NCBI RefSeq assembly: GCF_004664715.2
Contig: NC_051084.1
Coordinates: 60,321,334-60,385,333, forward strand
Direction of reading: 5' to 3'
From: Peromyscus leucopus
Lineage: Eukaryota; Chordata; Mammalia; Rodentia; Cricetidae
Length of the DNA: 64,000 nucleotides
The notes under the pieces are model-generated. The model saw only the letters and a list, made by a program, of their open reading frames with translations. It made no database searches and had not been told where the DNA came from. The translations under genes and the position numbers were made by a program. How positions within the stretch are numbered: position 1 is the stretch's first letter; every line of letters starts with the position of its first letter. Below are positions 23,481 to 34,570 of the stretch, piece by piece.

Positions 23481-23514
23481 AGACAAACAACAAACACTTA
23501 AAAATGAAATTATT

Positions 23515-23628
23515 GTGATGGTTAATATCAGTTTGTCAAGTTCTAGAACCATTTAGAAGATAGACCCTTTGGCATACCTGCAAAGGAGTTTATTTTAAGA
23601 GTTAATTTAATTTTTGAAGTGTGTGAGT

Positions 23629-23660
<32 letters not shown>

Positions 23661-24095
23661 AGTATCCAAAGAGGCCATCATATGATGTAGGATCCACCTA
23701 AAAGTAGGAAGACACCTAATTTGGGTGTTGGGAACTGAACTCAATTCCTCTGGAAGACCATTAGGCACCCTTGAATGTCAAGCCATCTCTCCAACCCCTG
23801 TGAGAGTCTCTAGATTGGGTCAATTGAGGTGGAAAAGCTTATCCTAATACAAACACCACTATTCTATGGTTTGTGTTCCTGAACTAAATAAAAAGGGAAA
23901 ACTGGTTGAGCTTCAGCATTCATTTTCCTCACTTCTCAGTTACAGATGCAATGTGACGAGCCATCCCAGCTTCCTGCCTCCATGCTTCGCCACCATGGGC
24001 TGAGTCCTTAAAGTGTGAGGCCCTGGAAACCCTTAATTCCTTAAGCTTCTTTGGACAGATATTTTGTCATAGCAATGAGACATGAAACCAATACA
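23515..24095 (+). mobile_element. LTR-like repeat split by a B3 SINE
   Basis: Left part 23515-23610 ('TGTGATGGTTAATATCAGTTTGTCAAG...'); right part 23800-24095 with 'CTGAACTAAATAAAAAGGG', 'GATGCAATGTGACGAGCC', 'TTTTGTCATAGCAATGAGACATGAAACCAATACA'. This is a recognisable old dispersed repeat with LTR-like layout and a TG start. The B3 lies between the two parts. Confidence 0.65.
23612..23800 (-). mobile_element. B3 SINE with (GT)n tail, minus strand
   Basis: Antisense B3 body ('GTTGGGAACTGAACTCAATTCCTCTGG', 'AAGCCATCTCTCCAACCCC' at the tRNA-like end). Its tail has become a (GT)n array at 23634-23660. Confidence 0.85.
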
Positions 24096-25792
24096 ATGAT
24101 GCATAATACCAGATTAGACACCATGTAATTTCTTAGCAAGTTAATTTTCAGGAAATCCTATTGATGATATTATATATTAAATATGTAATTTATGGAGAAT
24201 CAAAAAAATGAAAATTGTTAATTACACATCAAGACAGGAACATTATTTTTAAAATATTTCCCCTTGAAATTTAGGTTTCTCTTATAATTGTGGGCATTGA
24301 AGGCTGCTGGGAATCGTGGCTCAAATACTGTGATTTGATCTTTTGCCCAATATGAATACATACATGCAGTATAGTTGTTATCAAAGAATAAGAATTTTGT
24401 AAACACAAAGTGATGCCCAAGGTACAGGAACTAATTAATATTGATTATGGTTTGCAGATCCCTCAAAGAAAAGAATTTAGTCAATAGTCATAAAGAGTTT
24501 AATCAGAAGTTTATTTAGCAAAGCTAAACAAAGCAAACCCTCCATGGGAAAGGGCTACTCCAAGGTAAAGGGCAGCTCAGTGGATGCTATCATGTTGATT
24601 TTAAAGTTTTCATGAATATTGTAAAGTTGGTGATGTATGTATGGGGTAGCTGTTTGTTTTCTCTCTCAAATCATGGTGGGTCAAACAGATCTTCCTTTTA
24701 GGGTATTTCTTCCCATGCACATGCAGCAAAGAACAGAAAAAAGTGGCAGAGGAGTTCAATGCCACAATAAAAGTGATAATAATATCAGTTCTCTTGAGGA
24801 TATAGACATCTTGCTAATACATACCTTGGAAAAATATGCCTAATGTAACCTAATTACAGCTTCGAGGAAATATAATCACAAAGGGCATTCTGACCATAAG
24901 GAAACATAGCTTTCAAAATACAGCTGCAGTTTTGTTTTTTGTTGTTGTTGTTGTTGTTTTTGTTTTTGTTTTTTTTTCAGTTGTCTCATATCTGAATTCT
25001 TGGCTACCAGTTAGAAAAGAAAAACAGAGACAAAATCTAGAGGAAATGACTCTCAGGCAAATGTCAAACCATGCTGTTGACTGAGGTGACCCTCAAGTGC
25101 CCCTCAAATTGACAGCATTTGAGTCAAGTTTTCTCTTGACTGTAAGCCCTCCTCTCTACTTGGTTGATGGTATCTCCCCGAAGAAGTTTTCATTTGTAAA
25201 TTCTCCCCTTGCCCCTTTGAAAGAGACCCTAGGTAGGTTTTCACAGCCTTTTCCTCTCTAATCTCATTCTTAAGGATTTGGAAAGGATCATTTGAAAAGT
25301 AACCACATAAGAAGGAATCTCATTCGTGCAAAGAGGAAGGAGGCTAACTTACTGAGGGGCAACTATAGCAAACCCAGACAGCCGGAACATCAAAAGGACA
25401 TTTTTAAATTAAAGAGTAAATAACTCACGTGTTCATCACATCTAACTGAACAACCTCCCCACTTACATCCTCCAGTACTTTCCTCCGTGCTTGCTTCAGT
25501 CCTAAACCCTTCTTGCCTTTTGTTTAAGCAGAATTTAATTCAGGCCAAGACTATTCTTGATATCAAAATAGCCTTAAATGAAACCTTTCTTAATGTTTAA
25601 ATTCTGCAGTGAAATTTTTACTTGGGCAACGATGCCGGGATAAAGGCAAAGAGGTAGAAACTACAAGAAACAAAGCTATGTGTCAATAATGTCATCAAAC
25701 TAACATTTCTAAGTGCCTATTAGCAAGGTGCATAAAATTTACAGTCTTGTGGTACCATAAGGCCCTGCCACAAATGACTTTAATGCAGAGTT
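24096..25792. other. Single-copy DNA, about 1.7 kb, with a (GTT)n patch
   Basis: A T-rich GTT/GTTTTT low-complexity run is at 24930-24980. Otherwise no repeat or coding signal is recognised. Confidence 0.4.
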
Positions 25793-25807
25793 AAAAATGA
25801 ACAGTGG
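25793..25807 (+). repeat. Left TSD of the ID element
   Basis: AAAAATGAACAGTGG, exact copy at 25888-25902. Confidence 0.95.
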
Positions 25808-25887
25808 TGGGGTTGGGGATTTAGCTCAGTGGTAGAGTCCTTGCCTAGCATGCACAAGGCCCTGGGTTTGGTCCTCAGCTCCGGGAA
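25808..25887 (+). mobile_element. ID SINE (BC1-related, tRNA-Ala-derived)
   Basis: A full-length 80-bp ID body. The pol III box A region 'TAGCTCAGTGG' is intact. The box B region 'GGGTTTGGTCC' carries one T where the tRNA consensus has C. A short A-tail and a perfect 15-bp TSD mark a young insertion. It is not a tRNA gene: the anticodon stem is not maintained. Confidence 0.97.
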
Positions 25888-25902
25888 AAAAATGAACAGT
25901 GG
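25888..25902 (+). repeat. Right TSD of the ID element
   Basis: Exact copy of 25793-25807. Confidence 0.95.
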
Positions 25903-26171
25903 CTTGAAAGAACTCAGAGTTTGATGCAAAAAGTTTCTGAGTGTAATAAACAAATAGTCCAAGAAGAATGTGTAAGACTCCAGCAGTCATAAGAGTAGGA
26001 CAGAAAGCTTTTGACATCGTTGACATAGTGACAAAAGCCAGTTATTAGAGTATCACAACGGAAATAGTAGCGCAGGAATTGAGATGCTGAGTAGCTGACA
26101 TGGACCATAAGTGATGGAAAGAATCACAGATGTTGACTATGCTTACCTCTTGATTAGGATGTTGTTATCAT

Positions 26172-26224
<53 letters not shown>
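26172..26224. repeat. (GT)26 microsatellite
   Basis: A pure array, likely polymorphic. Confidence 0.98.
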
Positions 26225-26227
<3 letters not shown>

Positions 26228-26229
26228 AT

Positions 26230-26423
26230 GCCCATGGCATGCTCAGTATCTCACATGCTTTGCACCACTTAGTGCTTCTAAAAAAAAAAAAGATGGTATT
26301 ATTATCGCTACTTATCCGATAAGGAAATTTAGCTTCAAAGAGACCACACAGTCCACAGAATGTGAATCTGACATTTAAACTAAAGCTGTTTTTGAAAAGC
26401 CATATGCTTGTCTGATTAACCTT
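26230..26423 (+). mobile_element. Probable MIR SINE, degraded
   Basis: 'GATGGTATTATTATCGCTACTTATCCGATAAGGAAATTTAGCTTCAAAGAGACCACACAGTC' follows the MIR 3' half order. The 5' half is disrupted by an A-run. Confidence 0.55.
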
Positions 26424-26615
26424 AGTGGTCTTCAGTTCTAGCTCGACATTAGAACTTCTTGGAGAGCTATTTAAAACATCAGTATCTGTATCCTGCCTCT
26501 AGAGATTCAGTTTTAATTGGTTTAGAGTAAGACTCATGCATTAGTATTTAAAAAAAAAAAATCAAATTAACCCGAGTCAACGCGATTGTGATGTGAAGCC
26601 AGTCTTGAGAACTGT
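26424..26615 (+). mobile_element. MER5A (hAT-Charlie) element
   Basis: The left half, 'ACATTAGAACTTCTTGGAGAGCTATTTAAAACATCAGTATC', is mirrored by the right half, 'ATTAGTATTTAAAA ... GATGTGAAGCCAG', around the 'AGAGATTCAGTTTTAATTGGT' centre. This quasi-palindromic layout is typical of MER5A. The terminal repeats are decayed. Confidence 0.82.
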
Positions 26616-27610
26616 TGCAGGAAGGTATTGTTTCTCTTCTTATCCTTTCTGTGGCTTCAATAACAGCATAATCAATACAAAGAGACAGCTCTGGCTCTTC
26701 AACATTTCCTAACCTCTAATTCACCTCAGAAAAAAATAGCTATCTGACTTCAGAATTTGCCATCCATTGAGATTGCAGCAGGGTAAATCTATCTGTTAGC
26801 TTCTATCTGATAGATCCAGATTTAAACACTCTACCTCCCTGCATCATTAGGCACCACAAAAAGAATTCCACTCTAGAATCTATGCTCCTGCCTTTTTATA
26901 GGACGTGTTGTCTATTGAATTTCTCTGGGTTTCACATTGGATTACTTTTCTTGATTCATTTTTGTTGCTTCAGCCTTCTGCTCAGAGTTCTATCTTCACC
27001 CTCCACTTTCCTCACTACATGGAGTTCTTGCACTCCTGCATTCATCTCAATCCACTCTCACATTATCATCTCCCTCCCCAAGGAAAACTAACACCACCCT
27101 TACACCACCGCCATCCTAATAGCTCTCTGTGCCTCAATTCCATGATGTAGATGCCCATTTGCAATATAACCAATTGCTTTGTTGCAGACCAAGGGCACCG
27201 GGACATTAGAGGTGCTGTTACCCAGGATCCAGCATTGCTTTGGATACAGGACTTGCTCTTTTCAATATGCAGGAAGCAAAACTAAGGATAATAACCTCCC
27301 TAGCTCCTGGGGGTGATGAAAACCCACTATGCCTTTGAAGCTTATCTCCTAAGCCCCAGAGCATCAAATCAAAAGATTTTGTACAATATTATTTTAATTG
27401 AATGTCAGGGAAATAGAAATTAGAGGAGCTATGTTCTTGAAGTCTTTTCCTCCCTTAACTCCTCTATTATATTATTATTATTTTGCAAACCATGAACCCA
27501 AGCAACAAATGTTACTGCCATGACTGAATGACTGTTGATCTTAACTGCGTTTTGTTGAACTGGTACTAAATGTTGTGTAGAAAGTTTTTTTTTTTTCTAT
27601 TTTAAATATT
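26616..27610. other. Single-copy DNA, about 1 kb
   Basis: The overlapping frames at 26882-27150 are hydrophobic and leucine/serine-rich because of pyrimidine-rich DNA. No repeat or gene recognised. Confidence 0.4.
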
Positions 27611-27613
27611 TAT

Positions 27614-27795
27614 GTAAGACTGGTAAGATGGCTCAGTAAGTAAAGGTGCTTGCTGCCAAAACTGACAACCTGAGTTTCCTCCCAGGAATCCACATGGTAG
27701 AAGGAAAGAACTGACTTTTGCAATGTGTCCTCTGACTTCCACATGCACACTATGGTACTCACACAAGTACACAATCTCTTTTCTCTCTCTCACTA
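27614..27795 (+). mobile_element. B3 SINE
   Basis: tRNA-like head 'GGTAAGATGGCTCAGTAAGTAAAGGTGCTTGCTGCC', body 'CACATGGTAGAAGGAAAGAACTGAC ... TGTCCTCTGACTTCCACATGC', then a CA/CT-rich tail. Confidence 0.9.
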
Positions 27796-27829
27796 GACTT
27801 GCAGTACCAGGCATGTTTTCCTTCCTGTT

Positions 27830-28600
27830 GAGATGACCTAAAGTACAATGGATAAGCTGTTGGCTACAGAGTCACCAGTTCACCTTTAGGAACATGTTAC
27901 CCTACTTGCCATTGTTGTGATCCTTAGGTGTCGCTGATGGAGGAGGTTATTGACTACTTCCCTCCCTTGACAACTTGCATAGCATCTTCTGGAATTATGA
28001 AAACTAGATCTCAGAAAGGAGTCTTTCTGATCAGATACAGATTGACTCTTCTGAGATCTGTACCTGAACTATGTGGTGTCTTCAGCAATAGGGATTTCCT
28101 TTGAACCTGTGGCAGATAACCATGAGTAATAGCAATAGCCTGCACTGCTTTGGGAATCTCTTGGCTACTCCGACCAACAACTTGGACAAAAGTTTCTCAT
28201 AACTGATACTGTTGGCTTTTTGTTAGATGATCTATGCACTTTGTCAGCCCACGTGGCATAACTTCATTTAAGATATAGACGTACATTTGTGAGTTTTATA
28301 TGTAATTCTAAATAAACATTAAAATGTTATTCCTTACTTAGTGTGTTTAACATGGAGCACCTATAGAAGATATGAAGCTGCAAAGAGGCCATTGGCAGGG
28401 CAAGTCTTAAGGGAAGGGGATGGTAGAAAGCAGGTAATAATGTGGAGAGAGAATACTAAGGGTGAATATGCTTAAGCAGGGAGAGGTGTAGGATAGAGGA
28501 TAATAGGGGGTATGGAGAAACATTAACCAAAACAAAGAGGGTATGAAAAAGCTGTATGGAAATGTATTATCTTGTAATACATTTTTAAAGTATAATATAG
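27830..28600 (+). mobile_element. Dispersed rodent repeat with an L1-like 3' terminus
   Basis: The stretch 27850-28180 is the second copy of the repeat at 17955-19080. Downstream (28340-28600) it passes into purine-rich sequence and the terminus 'GAAAAAGCTGTATGGAAATGTATTATCTTG', which resembles L1 (Lx) 3' ends. This supports an L1 lineage for the whole unit. Confidence 0.55.
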
Positions 28601-28601
28601 T

Positions 28602-28717
28602 CCTTAGTTACTTTTCTTTTTTATTCATTTTACATACCAAAGATTCCCCTCTTTTCTCCTCCTGCCCCTCCAGCCTCCCTTTCCCAACCCACTCCCTATT
28701 CCCTTAGTTACTTTTCT
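28602..28717 (-). mobile_element. Short L1 3'-end insertion with 16-bp TSD
   Basis: CCTTAGTTACTTTTCT at 28602-28617 is repeated exactly at 28702-28717. Between them are 84 bp of antisense L1 terminus (T-rich on the left). It interrupts the start of the LTR-like repeat that resumes at 28718. Confidence 0.92.
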
Positions 28718-29443
28718 ATTGCCATGATAAGAAACTGTCTTAGTCGGAGTTCTGTTGCTATAAAAAGACATCATGATTATGGCAACTTTTATAAAGGAAA
28801 ACATTTTTAATTGTGGCTTGCTCATAGTTCAGAGTTTACATCCATTATCATCATGGCAGGAAGCAGAGCAGCATGCAGGCAGAGAAGGTGCTGGAGAAGG
28901 ACCCAAGAGTTCTGCATATGGATCAGCAGGCAGCAGGAAGAGAGAGAAACTGGACCTGACTTGAGTATCTGAAACCTCAAAACCATCCCCAATGACATAT
29001 TTCATCCAACAAGGTCACATCTACTCCAACAAAGCCACACCTCCTAATGGTACCACTCCCTATAAATCTATAGGGGCCATTTTCAATCAAACCACCACAG
29101 AAACCATTACCAAAGCAACTTATAGAAAAAAATAATTTATGGAGGGCTTACAGTTCCAGAGGGTTGGAGTCCATGATGATCATGTTGGGGAGAATGTCCG
29201 CAGGCAGGCAGGCAGGCATGACACTGGAATAGCAGTTAAGAGCTTACATCTGATCCACAAGTACAAGCCAGAAAGACATCTAACTGGGAATGTTCTAGGT
29301 TTTAGCAAACCCAAAACTTGCCCCCCAGTGACACACCTCCTCCAAAAAGAACACAACTCCTAATCTTTCCCCAACAGTTCCACCCACTGGGGACCAAGTA
29401 TTTACATATGTGAACCTGAGAGGATCATTCTAAAACACCACAC
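28718..29443 (+). mobile_element. LTR-like repeat (host copy), split by a second copy
   Basis: The host starts near 28598-28604, resumes at 28718-28735 after the L1, and continues from 29105 to 29443, ending in ACACCACA. It is the same family as the copy inserted into it (28736-29099): the 'TATTGCCATGATAAGAAAC', 'GACACACCTCCTCCAA' and terminal CACCACA blocks correspond. Confidence 0.75.
28736..29099 (+). mobile_element. Solo LTR-like element, TG...CA with 5-bp TSD
   Basis: A 364-bp unit starting TGTCTTAG and ending CCACCACA, flanked by GAAAC at 28731-28735 and 29100-29104. A 5-bp TSD with TG/CA ends fits an LTR of class III ERV/MaLR type. The sequence is a familiar dispersed rodent repeat. 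It is inserted into a relative of itself. Confidence 0.85.
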
Positions 29444-30823
29444 TCTACTAAGTCAGATCAAAAGATTATTGTCGCATCTCATTCTTTGTTTTCACTAGTT
29501 GTGAATAAATGATAATTTAACTATGTATAAGGTATAGCAGCTGACTCTGTAACTGAAGCCCAAACTTATATAGCATTTTTACAAATTTATTTAGCAAATT
29601 TATAAGCACAAGTGTTGCTTTCTCAGTATTAAGTAAAAAGTAAGTGAATGGATGCACCATTTCATTTATAATAAAGAGCAAATTCTTTGCAATTTATATT
29701 AAGTCAAAAAATCCAATTAGGAAGTAATCATTCCATTACTGAATATATTAACTTTGCCATATTAAAATTATGTCCACAGTGTTATATTTTTAAATAAATT
29801 TCTGTCATTTGTTTCTTTGTTTACAAATTAATATTCATACTGTGTATACTGGGCATCAGGGATACAATGATGTTGAATAGACTTCCATCTCTTTGCTTCA
29901 CGAAGTTTATATAAAACATCATTTTCTCTGTGTGCCATGCAAGACTTGTAGAAACCTGCCTGTGAACACTAGAGTTCTCCAATACCTTGAAGGTTGGTTT
30001 TTTTTTTTTTAAATTTTCCTCTCAAGCTAAGCTCTAAACTGAAAGCATCAGGAGAGATGATTTGTGATATAATTTATGATTGAAAAGCTTGAGTCAAGAA
30101 CTGAAATATATTGCCTGTTTTAATTTCCATCTTGTTTACTGTTAGTTAATGAGAATCAGCATTTTTCAAGGATAACTTACCTCTGGGGAAAATTTTGGTG
30201 TGTCATCTAGATATGAAACTGGTGGGTTAAAACTGGATTGTCCTTGTCCTCACAAAGAGGGAACACTCTAGACTGTAAATGGAAAGTCTCAGGATAAATG
30301 CCATTCACTGATGGTCTTCAGTTGCATTTCATGAGTAACAGTTATAAGAAAGAACCAAAATGATGTATCACAGACTAGTTCTGATTAACATCACAAGCTG
30401 GGCACTTATCTAGTGCCTTCCAAAACTTCTATAATCTAAAAATTTTACCCTGACTATTATGATGCTGTCTTTTTATTCCCAATAGCTTGTGGGCTACAGA
30501 ACTGCTAATGGAGATAGAAAGGTCTGGAGCTACCACCACAGATTTTTGCTTTTACTATCTAGGAATAAGATTCTATTAAAATTAATGGTCTCCTATGCCT
30601 ATTCCTTTTTAAAAATATTTCCTCATCAGTGATATCTATAGTTATTAATACTGAAGAAATTGTGGTTTGATATGAAACCAAAAATTAGCAACATAATAAA
30701 TTAAGTACAGACCATGAATGCTGTGTGCTATGGAAATAAAGCATTAACTCATTCAATGGACTGAACAATAGAAATATGTGAAGTTCTATGCTCCTAGTTT
30801 ATGTTGGCATGGTTAAAGTCATA
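29444..30823. other. Single-copy DNA with a possible ancient repeat
   Basis: 'TACTGGGCATCAGGGATACAATGATGTTGAATAGAC' at 29848-29883 resembles an old MIR/L2-type segment (low confidence). The rest is AT-rich and unassigned. Confidence 0.35.
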
Positions 30824-30829
30824 GTGTTC
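30824..30829 (+). repeat. Left 6-bp TSD of the inverted-LTR composite
   Basis: GTGTTC, repeated exactly at 32752-32757, directly next to the TG and CA termini of the composite. Confidence 0.85.
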
Positions 30830-31299
30830 TGTAGACAAATTTCTAAACAGTCTTAGTAAATAAGAAACACAGAGCCAAATGCAAGGGTAATAACCAAAGA
30901 GATCAGAGAAATTCCGAAGAGCCATTGACTACATTTAACTTACCTGTAAGCCGCTGTTTCCCACGAGAGCTTCTTCCTGTCTAACCTATGCTTTTATTGC
31001 TTTCCTGTTCTGCCTTCTCATTGGATCTAAGCCCAGCCACATGACTTCCTCTTCACTGCCTGTCTATACAGACCTCCAAGTCTCTATGGTTGGTACTGGG
31101 ATTAAAGGTGCTTATCACGATGCTTGGCTGTGTACTTGACCACACAGAGACTGCCTCCCATGTGGTTGGATTAAGGGCATGGGCTACCACCACCTGACTT
31201 CTGTTCCTGGCTCACTATGACCTCTGATCTCCAGGCAAACTTTATTTATTAACATACAAATAAAATATCACATTTCAGCACAAATAAAATATCACCACA
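30830..31299 (-). mobile_element. LTR (family A), minus strand, left end of the composite
   Basis: On the minus strand it starts TGTGGTGATATT, has TTAATAAATAAA about 45 bp in, and ends GTCTACA. Other copies of the family are at 51138-51823 and 57883-58287. It contains a B1-like 'GGGATTAAAGGTGC' module (31098-31111 on the plus strand). Next to its start lies a minus-strand polypurine tract (31300-31312), so this is the 3' LTR of a minus-strand ERV. Confidence 0.85.
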
Positions 31300-32010
31300 C
31301 GTCCCATTTTTATTCTAATTAACTAATATAAGAAAAACTATATACAATAAGTACAATAACTATATACAATATATACAAGCAATAAATACCTCAACAATGT
31401 CTAGTTCATTTGCATTTGACAAATTCAGAGAAAATATTTCATTTTTTTCTGTGTACCTGATTCAATTTTTATCCTAACTTGTATTACCAATAGAAAACTA
31501 TCTTATAATGTCTTTCAAATTTGTATACTTTATACCTCTTTAGTGAGTTTCTTTTCTGAAATTCTTAACAAGGAAAACTATAAATATAACTATCTAATCT
31601 TTACCTAACTATAACTATAACGAGATATATTTCAATTAGGTAGGTAATCTTCAAACACTTCAAAAACCTACATGATATGCATTTAAAATGTTTTAAAAAT
31701 TTAGACTTTATGGACAGTGAGACATGTCTGCTCCTGGTAGCACCAATTTACTTCAGAGAGGAGGATGGGCACCAAAGACACTCTATATGGAGTTTATCTT
31801 CTTCTTGGCAAAAATAGCCATTTGGACAAAAAACTGTTCTTGCCTGGACTGCTCGGAAAAAAAATGTATCGACTGGACATGCAGGACCCATAGGAAGGTG
31901 ACCATTGAACTTTGCTTGGCGAAATGGTCCTTCAGGTTCCTGTTTCGCAGAGAAAACTGCCAGACATTTTGTAGGACATAGAAAAAAAGTGACTGAGAAC
32001 CTCTAGGCCT
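31300..32010 (-). mobile_element. Noncoding internal sequence of the minus-strand half
   Basis: AT-rich, non-coding ERV-type sequence adjoining the polypurine tract of the left LTR. I place the switch to the plus-strand half somewhere between 31720 and 32020. A 10-bp perfect palindrome, AGACATGTCT, is at 31720-31729. No gag, pol or env remnant was recognised. The 85-codon frame at 31724-31981 is unassigned. Confidence 0.5.
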
Positions 32011-32383
32011 GTGGGCTGAAGACAGATGTCACAACTTTACAGAAAAACTTTGGATGACTGTCCAGGCAGCCATCTGTCTCTGTCATTCTAAATTTTTGGA
32101 AGTTGCTTACAATGTAGTTCCTGTTTACTTAGGTAATATAATATCCTTCTGGGGTCTTTGATGTAGTTGAAGACTAGATAGTTATAATTTCCTTAGTCAT
32201 GATAAAAGATAAGTTAGATATAAAACCTTAAACTCACAAATATAGGGTAGATAGGATATCTTCTTTAATTTTGCCAAATACAAATAGATTATATATTATA
32301 ACTATAATTCTTGCTCGATAATTGTTTTGTTATGTGTAATTTAACTATGTTAATGTTAAAACCTTTCTTTTTAAAAAAGGAAG
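32011..32383 (+). mobile_element. Noncoding internal sequence of the plus-strand half
   Basis: Leads on the plus strand into a polypurine tract (32373-32383, AAAAAAGGAAG) directly before the right LTR. The wording around 32130-32180 and 32320-32370 is familiar from 3' ends of cricetid nonautonomous ERVs. No coding remnant. Confidence 0.55.
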
Positions 32384-32751
32384 TACTGTGGATATTGCTC
32401 TGTATGCTGTGAATGTGTTGCTTTGATTGGTTAATAAATAAAATGCTGATTGGCCAGTAGCCAGGCAGGAAGTAAAGGTGGGAAAAGCAGAAAATAGAAT
32501 TCTGGGAACAGGCAGACTGACTCAGGAGTCACCAGCCAGACACAGAGGAAGCAAGATGTAAAAGTACTGATAAGCCACAAGTCACGTGGCAACTTGCAGA
32601 TTAATAAAATTGAGTTAATTTAAGATATAAGAACTACATAGCAAGAAGCCTGCCATGGCCATACAGTTTATAAGTAATAGAAGTCTCTATATGTTTACTT
32701 GGGTCTGAGCAGCTGCAGGAGCCAGGTGGACACAGGAAAACTTCAGCTACA
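32384..32751 (+). mobile_element. LTR (family B), plus strand, right end of the composite
   Basis: Begins at or just after 32384 (TACTGTGG or TGTGG), with TTAATAAATAAA about 55 bp in, and ends CAGCTACA. A second family member is at 48421-48820 on the minus strand. Its front module (TATGCTGTGAATGTG...TTAATAAATAAA) is a diverged form of family A's, so the two terminal LTRs are related but clearly not identical. Confidence 0.85.
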
Positions 32752-32757
32752 GTGTTC
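32752..32757 (+). repeat. Right 6-bp TSD of the inverted-LTR composite
   Basis: GTGTTC, matching 30824-30829. Confidence 0.85.
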
Positions 32758-34570
32758 TCTGGGAGAAGAGACATATTTAGAGACCATAATCTACTGAAAA
32801 AATACCAAGCGAGTGATTATTGACATACTGCCTCTGTACTAAACCTGTATCTTGGACACATTTATTTAGAAGTCAGGGACCAAGCGCCTCTGGGTTTTTT
32901 GGACAGTGGAGATCACATGATAAAGTGGCTAAGAGAATTGGACAGCATATAATTTTTTTCATAGCTCCTTCCTGCCAAGAGACCTCAAAAATTAATTTTA
33001 TCTTTAATATTCTTAGTTTTTCTTCTCAACTATAAAGTGAAAATAGTAATAGCAAACCTTAAAGGTTGACATAATTTATTGAGCTGCCATATGCAAAGAA
33101 ATTAGCTCTATGTCTTACGTACAATAAATACTCACATAGTAGTTAAATTGCAAGCATTTTTATATTCTTTACTGATTCTATTTTCTTTAGAAAGTAATAT
33201 TGTTAGGAGAGCAGAGAATGAGCTGCTTTATCTTCATATCTTAAATTATAGCTTCCTTTCTGCCAGAACTATATTCTTCATTTCTAAAAACCTTATTAGA
33301 GTGTTTCTCCCATTCCAAGTACATGATTTTGTAAGTTCAAAGGTTTTCGTGAAGTTGCTTCTTTGATTTCTGGTCGTTTCCCCCTGGCATTTCTTTCGTG
33401 GAATATATTCAATGGTCAGTGGAAAACTTTAATCACACTTCATCTATAAAGGGTTTTTTTTTTTCCTGTTTAGAATTACTAGCTTCCTCTCTGCTGTTCT
33501 TGCAAACAACATAGTGGACCTTTTATGATATTTGGTCATTTGTATGTGAATCTGTCTCTTTTGATATCATGTGAGCTCCTTGAGGGAGGAGAGCATTGCT
33601 TACTCATGTTATTACACATAACAAGGAGAGACAGAGCTTTAAAACATAGACTTTGAGAAAACAAATACTGAGAATCTTTCTGGCCAGTGATGTCAGTTGT
33701 ATTAGGAGAGACACAGAAGAGAGAAAAGAATGGACAGACATGCTGTTTGATTTTTCTGTAGAAATACAGCAGTACAAAAATAACAGCATTTGAAAGCCAC
33801 CTCCAAGTATTATACTTTCAAGCAGCAATTTTCAAGAGCTGTTTTAGGATACATTTTTGATCTAGATTATTTTTTTCAGAATCTTTCCATGTGAAATTAG
33901 AAATGTCAGTAAATGGTCTTTTTAATTTCCATAATTTTTTTCTCTTCACATAAGAGAATGGTACTTCTAGTCCTTAAAGATAATTCACTAATCAAGACTC
34001 AAATGATAATGCTGTATTTTTATCCCACTTCTAAATTCTCAATACAAATATAAGTTCCCTTAAAATGTGACTTATATTTCTAAACTATAAGAAAGATAAA
34101 TGATTTGTAATTATCATAACACAATTGCTATTTCGGTGTGGTTAATGTCATTTTGAGACACTTGAATGTTGCTTCATCATTGTTGATATAGAAATATACA
34201 AATTTTAACTTTCAAGAAACTTGGTTTTAAAACAATCCCTTGTGATATTGCCAGTTATACAGGTACTGTGTTTATGTAAGTGTGATCTTTTGAGAGAAAT
34301 GTTAAGAAAAAATCCTTTTGATGAAGTCAAGAAACCATTCCAAGAAGCCTGCCTCTTCAGAAACTGGGAAAGCAGAACTCAGTATTTTCAGATGCTGCTC
34401 CTTAGTAATGCCATCATCCCTCCAGAGCGGAGTGCTGCCTGAATAGGAAGTAGCAAAGTGACTCATTCTCTTAATTCCTCTAAACACAATACTCATACCA
34501 CACTTTAAATGAGCATACAAAGTATACTATAAATAAAATTGCCTCTCTTTAATCTTTTTAAAGATTTTCC
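32758..34570. other. Mostly single-copy DNA with old MIR and L2 traces
   Basis: 33003-33140 follows the minus-strand MIR order ('CAACTATAAAGTGAAAATAGTAATAG ... ACATAATTTATTGAG', then 'CAATAAATACTCACATAGTAG'). 33545-33590 carries 'TGTGAGCTCCTTGAGGGAGGAGAGCA', typical of an L2 3' end. The 73-codon frame at 34221-34442 has no recognised domain. Confidence 0.5.

Noticed and set aside
25808..25887. Possible tRNA gene
   Set aside because: It is an ID SINE: a tRNA-like promoter but no maintained anticodon arm, and it has an A-tail and TSD.
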